A stretch of DNA of 64,000 bases from Plazaster borealis (lineage: Eukaryota; Echinodermata; Asteroidea; Forcipulatida; Labidiasteridae), in contig CM037470.1 of NCBI GenBank assembly GCA_021014325.1, positions 3,995,647 to 4,059,646 of the forward strand, given 5' to 3'. Positions within the stretch are counted from its first letter, which is position 1. Every line of letters starts with the position of its first letter. The position numbers were made by a program, and so were the translations under genes. Of this stretch, positions 11,535-23,000 are shown one piece after another. Under the pieces are notes generated by a model. The model was not told where the DNA came from. It ran no database searches and worked only from the letters and a program-made list of their open reading frames with translations.

Positions 11535-14500
11535 TTTCGGTTTAAAAACACAAAACATGGTCGGTAGCATCAAATGAGTAATGCTAAAAATGACATGCTC
11601 ACAAAATAAAACATTAAAGTATTACACAGACAATAAAGAATCAGAAACCCGGATCAGCCAGATAGAAGAAATAACACAAGATTACTATGATAAAAATACA
11701 ACTAGCAAAGGTAAAAGTAATCACAATGAGAAGATCTGCAAGATATAGGTATTCAAGACAAAAAAGGTTATAATATTGTGCTACCACTACCCTCCTATAT
11801 TCCTAACAATGGAGGGTTATTTAATATATATTTCTTTGTAATGAACCCAAGGACGCCTCATAAGCGAACATAATCACTGTAGCTCGCAAGCCTGAGGAAA
11901 CCTGTAAACAAGGGTGCTTGCTATGGGAACCAGAAACACAAGGGTTAACCCCCTATACTTCCACGATTCAAGTGTTCTGGATTCTTTTACGTGCACTACC
12001 AATCCTAGTACAGGTGAACTACGGCTTAAAGTCCCATCCAAAGGACAAAGCAATTATGGTAAAGCATCTTGATCAAGGACACAAGTGCCACGACCGGGAC
12101 TCGAACCCACACTCCGCTGACCAGAAACACCAGAGCCTGGTCCGGTGCTTTGAACCGCTCGGCCACTTGACACGCCACAGGGTTGCTATAATGCACACTA
12201 ATTCACTGTTATTGATTTGTTTGTATTCTTGGCAGACGGTTGATAACCCCACCATGTGGGGAGGCAAGACGTTCATAAACTCAATGGTGGAATCTTTCGT
12301 CAATCTCGGTGACTCACCGCACAAGCTCACTGTCCGCCATTTTATGGAGTAAGTTCGGTCTTTATACACACAAAATATCCCCTATCGATCAATAGTCACA
12401 CGCGTGCACACTGACCGAACGCTCATGTTTGCTTTATGTCAAAACTCAGGCGTAAAATAAACTTCCTTAATTCAACGGTCAGAGGCAATACTTATGACGA
12501 CCTAAAGATGCAGTTTTTAGCGAGGTCGCAAGTCGTTGGGAAAACATTATGTGAAAGGCAAGTCTACTAACCTTCATACTCTCTTGAAATTGGGCCCCGA
12601 GCCCAAGCCAGAGCCTAAGCCCAAGCCAGAGCCTAATCCCAAGCCAGAGCCTCAGCCCAAGCCAGAGCCTAAGCCCAAGCCAGAGCCTATAAGCCCAAGC
12701 CAGAGCCTAAGCCCAAGCCAGAGCCTAAGCCCAAGCCAGAGCCTAAGCCCAAGCCAGAGCCTAAGCCCAAGCCAGAGCCTAAGCCCAAGCCAGAGCCTAA
12801 GCCCAAGCCAGAGCCTAAGCCCAAGCCAGAGCCTGAGCCCAAGCCAGAGCCTAAGCCCAAGACAGAGCCTAAGCCCAAGCCAGAGCCTAAGCCCAAGCCA
12901 GAGCCTAAGCCCAAGCCAGAGCCTAAGCCCAAGCCAGAGCCTAAGCCCAAGCCAGAGCCTAAGCCCAAGCCAGAGCCTCAGCCCAAGCCAGAGCCAAAGC
13001 CCAAGCCAGAGCCTAAGCCCAAGCCAGAGCCTAAGCCCAAGCCAGAGCCTAATCCCAAGCCAGAGCCTAAGCCCAAGCCAGAGCCTAAGCCCAAGCCAGA
13101 GCCTAAGCCCAAGCCAGAGCCTAAGCCCAAGCCAGAGCCTCAGCCCAAGCCAGAGCCTTAGCCCAAGCCACCTGAGCCCAAGCCAGAGCCTGAGCCCAAG
13201 CCAGAGCCTAAGCCCAAGCCAGAGCCTAAGCCCAAGCCAGAGCCTAAGCCCAAGCCAGAGCCTAAGCCCAAGCCAGAGCCTAAGCCCAAGCCAGAGCCTA
13301 AGTCCAAGCCGTGGTTTCGAAAGGGGCCTTAGGTACGTCCTAAGTGAAATATCACGAGAATTTGCTCTTCCCAACTCGACCCTATGCAAAATTGGCCACT
13401 CGTGACCGAAAATAAATAAATAATATCAAATTGAAAAATGGCCTATTTTTTTCCCCAAAACCTTGTGGGATGTTAGAAATTAAATATAAATGTAGCCCTA
13501 TATGTAAGCTTTAAAGTGGTGTATAATGTTTACCAGTTTATAAGAAAGTAAACCAGTCGTTGTAATAAATAACCTGAGCATATGATGCAAAATTTCCCAA
13601 AAAGGGTCGAGTTTAAAGGGAGCATGATGGTACAAGCTGGTGCTGGTTATGACACAATACACCATTTGCTGTAAATAGGCTACATGTTGGAGTTAATACA
13701 AGACTGGCCCTATCATCTGTGAGTGCAGAGAAGCAGACCACATCATGGATAACTGCATCAAATGCTCATTACTACCCAACCCGTGCAGCCCCAGTGACCT
13801 TGCATACTACACCATCAATACAAAACACTGCGCTGACAATTAAAGCCTTACGCCATGGCATCGCGCAGCAGGTGACTGTACCGTCGTAAACAAATTGTGT
13901 TTAATCATTAAAAGTCAGTTATGAACCAAAACATCCCCGATAGAGCCCTTTTTTCTCAGAATGACGTCATCAGATGTTTTGGATTTTGACAAACTTTGTA
14001 CTGGAAGGGTATTGAATACAAAGGTAATATACACCATTTTAACGTGAGGTTAGAGCATTGTATTTTTCCCCCACGTCATGAGGACTTTATATCATGTGGC
14101 GTGTCGTGGCCGAGCGGATAAGAACACCGAACTCAAGCTCTGGTGTTTCTGATCAGCAGAGTGTTGGTTCGAATCCCAGTCGTGACACTTGTGTCCTTAA
14201 GCAAGACACTTAACCACGTGCTTCGTCCTTCGGATGGGACGTAAAGCTGTTGGTCTTGTGTGTTGTGTAATGCACGTAAAAGAACCCAGTGCACTTATCG
14301 TAAAGAGAAGGGGTTCGCCCCGGTGTTCCTGGTCTGATCGGCAACATATATTGCGCCACAGCACCTTGTAAACCATTGCATGGTGCTATAAATGAGTAGG
14401 CCTCATACTTCAACGCGTAGCTCCACATAATTATCTTGCAGGGAAAAAAATGTAGTCTCGCGCCAGGAGTGTCAAGTCTGACAGACATGGCGCGTTATAA

Positions 14501-17500
14501 ACGTTCACTATTATTATGGAAAATGAATACATCACAAAATAGACTTGGTCATTTCCCTTCCTCTTTTTAATATACCACTAGGCAATGTCAGATGGACCAC
14601 TCCCTCTACGAGGCGGTATATACCTCGGGATTTCTGGAAGACTTGGCCATCGTTGACTTTCATGCAGGCCCGGAAGGGGTAAGTTTAGTCAGCGACCCCT
14701 TGCATATGACGTCATAAGCTTAAACAGCGCCCTTACTGAGGTCAAAGGAAGACCTATTATTGGCTGAGAGTTGTGCGTGGCGCGTACGCACTTGCACATT
14801 TCCCATGATGTTAATTGCACTTCATGCGTGCACACTAATACTTATTTGGCCCAATTTCATAGCGCTGCTTAACGGTAAGCAAATTTTCGTGCTAACTGTA
14901 GCAGAAAAATTTGCTTGTTTAACAAGCGTACTTCACAGGTTAGCAAGAAAATTAGGCGGCCATCTTGCGCGTTCACCATGGATTTGCATTGTCACGTCAT
15001 TAATTTTCATACAATGTAAGCACCGGTTAGCATGCCGTTTCGTGTGCTTACGGTTAGCAGCGCTATGAAATGGAAACTCGCTCAGTAAGCACAAAACGGG
15101 GCCCAATTTCATAGAGCTGCTAAGCACAAAAATTTGCTTAGCATGAAATTTCTTCCTTGATAAAAAAAGGATTACCAACCAAATTTTCATGTGTTGCATA
15201 TTGCTTGTTACTGGTATTCAGCTGTTGCTTGTTACTGGTATTCAGCTTTTGTTTGCTTATCCTGAAAATCACATGGAAATTTGGTTGGTAATCCTGTTTT
15301 TATCAAGGAAGAAATTTCATGCTAAGCAAATGTTTGTGCTAAGCAGCTCTATGAAATTGGGACCTGGTTGGCAAAATGAGGGAACATGGCGCCTTTTTTG
15401 TATATGGGGCTGATGGTGGCGTTACGCATGCGCGTCTGCCTAGTGCACAACTCTATGGCATTTAGCATATTTCATATAAAAGGCTAATTGTTTGACATCG
15501 GCGATAACGGTAAATGCAAGGGGTCTCTTAAAGGCACTGAACACGTTTGGTAATTGCCAAAGACCAGTGTTCTCACTTGGTGTATCCTAACATATGCATA
15601 AAATAACAAGCCTGTGAAAATTTGGGCTCAATTGGTCATCGAAGTTGCAAGAAAATGATGAAAGAAAAAACACCCTTGTTGTACAAATTTGTGTGCTTTC
15701 AGATAAGAATAAAAACTTCTTGCAAGAAGTTTTTATTATTTTAGTGAGAAATTACCTCTTTCACAAAAACTACGTTACTTCAGAGGGAGTCGTTTCCTAC
15801 AATGTTTTATACTATCAACAGCTCTCCGTTGCTTGTTACCAAGTAACTTTTTATGCCCAATTAAGCCCAAACTTTCACAGGCTTGTTATTTTATGCATAT
15901 GTTGGGATACACCAAGTGAGAACACTGGTCTTTGACAATTACCAAACGTGTTCAGTGCCTTTAAGCATCCAGAAGATTTGGAAAAGCACTAATAGAAAAA
16001 TATAATGCAAACTAGAAACAAAATACTATTTAAAAACTGGACCAGCCAGTAAAGACCGTAGCAAAAACAAACTACCATTAAAATTGGGTTTTCAAACATA
16101 CATATTTTAAAAACCACTATATTCACAATATTAATAATTAATTGACCTCTCCCTTTCAATAACAGTTCTTGAGGCCCATCGAAGACTTCTTAGTCCATGG
16201 ATCTAAAGAAGCGATAACGGCACTGGAACCGCTTGACGTGATGGCGATGCTGAGACCCATCCTCTCCAATGTCACGATCCCGGAGTTTCCGAGAGAGATT
16301 TTTGAAAGCACCACCCAGAGCGTGCGTAATATAACTATGAATCAGTGTTATTACAGCCTCGTCCCCATGGGTTACTTTATTTCCAACCATGTTTACAATA
16401 GTAAACCCTGAGAGGGAAACTCCTTACTTGGACCCTGATTGGACAACGACTGGTGTACAACAGTCTAACGTAAACATGTTAAGTTGTACTCATTCAGTAT
16501 TCACCATGTTCACAGCCAGACTAATCTTATTTGCATACGTATCATACGAGCGGTCAACCTCGTACTGCTCGACACACCTTGGGGACGAGGTTGGTGTTAT
16601 TAGTGACGTTTTTTTGTCTGACCTAGACTGGTCCCCTGTCTTTATCCACAAGGATAGACAGGCACTGGTCTTACAGGTCCAATTTTTTCACTGGATACAG
16701 TGATTTCATTGGATACACGTGCAGTGACGTAAGCTTTCCATAACTGTGTTATGATTGGTCCGAGGTGATGTAGTTTGTCAGCTTGCACTTACCATCGTCT
16801 GCTTGCAGCGTGTGCATGTCACATGCATGAAAGTAAAGTTGTTTTTATTGACTATGTAATATGTGACATCTGCGAATATTTGTGTTAAATGGATGCGAGG
16901 TCAAAGGTACATCTGGCAGGATCGTGCCAGGCGCTCAAGGCTGGTACCTAGCTAAGCCCAAAACATTTCTGCTAACTGGAATAAGGTAAACTGCCATAAT
17001 ACCATTCTGTATCTACCGTCCATGACTAGTTCCCTGCTAATGTTTGCTTAGCAGAAACTTGTTAAGCAAAATTGTGTGCTTAAGCAGCTCTATGAAATTG
17101 GGCACTGAACTTGGGCTCCGGCTTAGGCTCCTTGAGGTTTTTCTTTTTGAAAACCAGCACTATGCATACAGGGGAGCCTAAGGGCGTTTACGAATCCACG
17201 GCTTCGGCTTCGGATTCGGCTCAGGCTAGCTAGGCCCCTCCGTTGCTTTGACTGTACGCGTGCTATGCGTTCAGGGATTCAGACGAGAGAACGGAGTCTG
17301 AAGCCTAAGCCTGAGCCTGAGCCTCCGTTTCGTAAACGCCCTAAGCCAGACCTAGCCTGAACATCTGACGTCACACTTCGAGGCTCGTGAATAACGCCAT
17401 ATACCTGCCTGACCGGATGCCGCCAGATGTACCTTTGACCTTGCAGCCAATTCACACGTATGTACACATACTATGGGTGCCGGGGATTTACACTGGTGGA

Positions 17501-20028
17501 AGCCACAAAACTAGGCTAATCGAACGCTGCGGTGTTTCACTTGGCACTCTGGGAAAATCAAGGTCAAAGGTTGTTGAGTAGCAGCGCGACTTAAAAAAGA
17601 GTTAACAGACAGTCTGGCTTAGGGCGTTTACGAAACGGAGGCTCAGGCTCAGGCTTAGGCTTCATTTTCGTCGTCTGTTGGAAAATGTCGATGTCCGTGA
17701 CGACACATTTAATTATATCATTCATAATTTGTACACACTCACCAACTGTTTGCTTTTCAGGAAATACATTTTCTTTCCATTTGCCATAATAATTGTTTCA
17801 TAGACGATAAATCTGTGTATTCATTTGTAGTTTTTGTACTCGCGTCGAATTCAACTTGTCCCCCGCCATCTTGGTATGATACGCGTCATTACACCGGGCA
17901 TCCACCAGAGACTTCGCTTGCGAGCTGGGGCTGTGGTGGCTGACACCGGGGCAGACACGAGTATCATGTGATGGCTAATCGAACGCTCTCGTGTAAGTTT
18001 TACTTACACGTGTAAGCTAATCGAACGCGCTGATGTACACACATTATGCACACGCTGCATGCAGACGATCGAAAGTGCAAGCTGACAAATTAGGCTACAT
18101 CACCTCGGACCAATCATAACACAGATTCTGGAAAGCTTATAGTGACGTCACTGCACGTTTATCCAAAGAAATCTTTGTATCCAATGAAATCATTTGGCTT
18201 GTAAGGCCAGTGCCTGTCTTTATCCTTGCAGGGGACCAGTCTAAGCCAGAGCATGCAGAACCCATTTAACCGTGGTTGAGAAAATGGCCCGTTTATGTGC
18301 GTGTGTGTCGGACATGCATGCACAATGACAAATTAATTTGTTTGCTTTATTTTAACGGCAGTTTCTTCTCCGATTTCATTTCAGCTACGGGATATATTGA
18401 ATGCGATACCACTGCAGCCAATTATTGATCTGCTGGACGGAGTAAGAAGTATACTTTTTGTAAGTTTTTTTTATCATTAATAGATCGTGCGGTAAGTTTT
18501 GCGCGTTTTGTAACATTGTGTACCGTTTAGGCGCGCGATTTTGGTTCCTTCAATTTTGGGCCGTTTCCGAATTGGCGGCTATCGTGGCTAAGGCTGGATA
18601 TTCGCGTCATCATGCGTTGAACAAAAGGACGTCCTTCTAGCCACACTTTTTACACAGTTATAGCCGCCAATTCGGAAACAGCCCCCCCCCCCGGTGTCCC
18701 CCTCCGGAAAAATCAAACACTTTCGGTCTGTGGCTGTGCCCTATGGTCCAAGAATGATATGCCTATAGCCTCCACACAATTTTTATAATAAATTCAACAT
18801 ACCACCTTTTGAAAAAGGGTATAATAAAGACCCTTCTCAGATAACTTCTCAGGACTGCTGATACAATATCATCATTTAAAACTGCTCTCAAAAACTGCTT
18901 CAACATACTTTTTTCTGTCCCTATCTTTATAGTGTTTTTTGTATCATGAGCGAGCGCCATGAGCGCCCTTTTTAGCGGATACCGGCGCTTTACAAGACTC
19001 CATTATTATTATTATTATTATTAACTTGGCTATTTTATCGCTCCCGTGCTGGAGTACCTTCATGCGCACGTCCCGCACTCAATACTAGAACCTGGGCCCA
19101 ATTTCATAGAGCTGCTTAAGCGCAAAAAGTAGCTAAGCACAACAAAATAATGCTAACCAGAATAAGGTTACCAGCCAAAAAATGTTCTCGGATTCTGTGT
19201 CAGTTTGCCGCTTGTCTGGGTCATTTTCTTGACACAGACTCCGGGTCATACTGACCCAGAAATGGGTCAAGCCCCCACAGGTCAATTCTGACTCGGAAGG
19301 GTTTAGAGTGCAGTGATGGTATTGTTTAAGCTTGTGACCTTGGCCCAATTTCATAGAGCTGCTTTACGGCTGATTTTGTGCTTACTGCGCGCGTTTCCAT
19401 TTCACAGCGCTGCTAACCGTAAGCACACGAAAAGGCATGCTAACCGGCCGGTGCCTACTTTGTAAATGAAAGACGTAACAGTGCAAATCAATGGTGAACG
19501 CGCAAGCTGGCCGCCTAATTTTTCTAGCTAACCTGTGAAATACGCTTACGCTTAAGCAAATTGTTCTGCTATAGTTAGCACGAAAATTTGCTTACCGTTA
19601 AGCAGAGCTATGCAATTGGTCCCTTGTAAGTTATGCAAGGGTATATGCCTACAATGGAGTGTTGTGTTGTTAACGATGTTAAAATTTAGACATGATTTCT
19701 AAGTGCTTTGTCTTTTATTTTGACAGTTCTTTTTCCCCAATATAATCGACGACATCTTGGCTATATTGAGGCCATTGGGCTCATTTTTAGGCGTCTTCAG
19801 CAATCTTTTGGTAAGGATAAAAGCATTTTCTCTTTCATTAACTGTAGTTTTCTCTTTCAAATTTCACCAGTCCCTCTTCTTAATTAATAAATTACGCACT
19901 CTTTTGTTTCCAGAGTGTATTGTTCTCTGTTTTTACGGTTGAATAGTTGTGCTATTATACTCATTCTGATATCATTTGAAGAAGACAAAACTTATGATTG
20001 CACTTTTGTTTTGTTTTGTGTATTTTGG

Positions 20029-20066
<38 letters not shown>

Positions 20067-23000
20067 GATAAACTGAAATGGTCTTTACATTTGAAAGATC
20101 AAAAGAATGGCCATTATTTATTCATAACCTGTTATTTAAAGAAAATCATGAAATAATGTCAATTTAAAAAATCGCACTATTTTTGAACTATTTGTTTCTA
20201 ATCCTGGCCACAGTTTTGACCGTGAAAATGAAAATGACTAACAATTGTTTGCGATGTATTTCTTTCTTTTAAAAAGAAAAAAACAAAAACAATTACATTG
20301 AAAATAAATATTTATAAATCAATAAAAAAACAAAATACATAATTATTATAATAATAATATTTAAAATTTATATTGCGCCCCTTACATACAAAATGATCAA
20401 AGGCGCAGAACACATGTTAAAAAGCACAGAATGGAAGAAAAAGACAAAGAAAAAAGACTGGTCACCAGGCCAGTGCCCAAACAAAAGTATGGGGATACGT
20501 CTGTCCCGCCAACAGGGAACTAATAGTTACTTATTACATAGGCCTATCCCTGCTGGCATCGGTAATGTTTTGACCTTTTCAGGAGACAGACGCCTCTAAC
20601 CCTATCTTATGCTAAAAATCTAAACTAGCCTATAATTTATATTTACTGGTTTTTTCCTTCTTTTCTTCAGGAAGCCATTGTCGACCAAATTCCATTCTTC
20701 GAGGATGTCTATAATCAATTCAAGGCAAGTGACTTTAAGAACTTTAGCCTATTTTTCACGCGTGTATTTTTCATGGCAGCCACTTAAAGGAACATTACAG
20801 AATTGGTTTTTGCTAACTGGCAGTGTAAGCACTTTATATAATCCACCATATACATAAACTGACAAACCTGTAGAAGTTTGAGATCGATCGGCCATCTGGG
20901 TCACGAGAAAATAGTGAAAAACCGATTACACATTTGCATGTGTTATACAATGCATGAATAAAACGCTCATGAGCGATAAACTCCAATCGGAAATTAGTTT
21001 TATTTATTTCTCATCAAATATGGCATTTCAGACAGAAATATTTTTAGGGATGTTTTCTACTATCATCATCATAGACCGTGTAAGTTTTATGTAAATCTGT
21101 GATCTTGGAGAACATTTTAATTACCAGTTCTGTAACGTTCCTTTAACTATTTTTAATATACCGCACACATAGATCCTTGTCATTGATTGGTGGAACATGC
21201 TTCAAGTTTCAAACTTTATTTTGCGAAGTATTTACTGCGACGCTCCAAAATTTAATAAAGGAGTTCTATATTGATAAATATAGGATACTTGGGACACTTC
21301 GTTGTTTCCAAAATAATCGTTCCCGCCCGTTCTCTCCAACGAAATAAAGTCGTGTCACAGAGGACAGGGTTGGTGTCTACATGGAGTCGTCCACGTTGTT
21401 TAGAAGGGGTTTTTAAAAAGAAATTTCACCGTGTTGGGTGGACGAGTTTCAGTTTCTTTCTTGTGTTTATTGTGACAACAATTCGAATGACAGGGACCTA
21501 TTGTGTGTGTTTTATAAAACAATTTTTGAATGCATTTCGTTCGTGCATTTTCTCAGAATATAATCACAAGGTGTAATCTGTCGATCCCATTTTTTACCTG
21601 GCTTCGCCTCATAAAATGGAATAGTCCAGATTTCACCTCGTGAATATATTCTGCGACAATGCACACATTTGCATCCAATATTTGTAGAGTGTACATTTGA
21701 AAGCAATTACAGTATGCATTTCAATATTGCAAAAACGGTACCTGACTATTGTTTACTTCCAACCTCGTTTTGATCACAGGATTACATAACCAATATCATC
21801 GACGGTGCCTCGGGTGGTTTTGATGAGTTGGCCGGCGTGTTGTCAGGGGCAAATAAGGCTGCAGCTACGGTGAGCATTTTCCTGAAAGAAATGTCGTAAA
21901 CTAATTAATTAGAAAAGTGAGTGAGCAAAAACAACTTTACTATAGAGCAGTATTTTAACCTGCGACCTCCGGGTTTAAGTGCCGGTGATCTAGCCCTGTG
22001 TTGGTGGTCTCCATTAATAAAGACCTACTTGAACGAAAACGGCAACAAGTGATCTTTGCAGAAATTCATCTAAAATGCTATCAATCAATAAGGAAATTGA
22101 GTTCACATGAGATTAAACAGATTTTAATTGTGTAAAAAATCAATCGTTTTGAATACCCTTCTCCGGTGCTTTTCAGAAAGATTTGAGAAAAGCCCTGTTA
22201 CGTCATCACTCATGTTACGTCATATGTGGGAGCTCCGTTTTGTATAGCCGCTTTGTTGCAGCAAGGATGTATAACAAAGCAATATCCTACACATGACGTC
22301 ATTTGGATGCACGCCGTCAACGGCATAAGTGTTTCTAGTTTTTTTTAAACCTTGGGGTTGGGGCCTAATTTTTTGATCGATAATTACGAAAAATTACCAA
22401 AAAGTACATTTAAATGATAAACAAACACAATATAAACAATTTTAAATAGCAATTTTGTTAAAACAAAATTCGCTCAAGTAGCTGTTTAATATTAGAATAT
22501 TCAATTGGATGAGCAGCTGTTCCTAAGGTCAAAAACATTTGATATCACAGCGCTATCAAGAGTCAAACGAGTCCGCTTTAATTAATCATTATGTGTTTTC
22601 CTTTGTTTATCTCCTTAGGTTGTGGGACCTGTCATAACTACATTTTTTTCAATCGCAGAGGAACTGATTGCTGCACCGATTAATAAGGTGAGACTAAATA
22701 ATTAATTGGTGAAGTATCGAATACCACCATTTCTAGTCCGAGTCAGACTTGACCAAGAATCTAGGGGTCATGTTATTAATCATGGGTCAATTTGACTCAG
22801 ATTGTGTTTAGGACGACTGTCGGGACGCTAGGGGGCAGCAGACCTACCTGTTAAATAAATTGTTTTTGCGAAGTGGAGAGGTACCTGAAAGAGCCGTATA
22901 TTGGGAGAGTTGTGACAACTTGCGATTAGAACCCAATTTGTGTATAAAAAAACCCGCATGGGCGAATAAAGGGTGCCAGACTAGTCTGCCCATTGGGTTG

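Noticed and set aside
12536..13405. 289-codon SPSQSL ORF and 245-codon minus-strand [11 protein letters not shown]
   Set aside because: By-products of the 18-bp intronic minisatellite. Prominin exons j and k join in phase without it.
14101..14190. tRNA-Leu gene
   Set aside because: Only a SINE head: it runs into a SINE core and recurs at 12177 on the minus strand with divergence.
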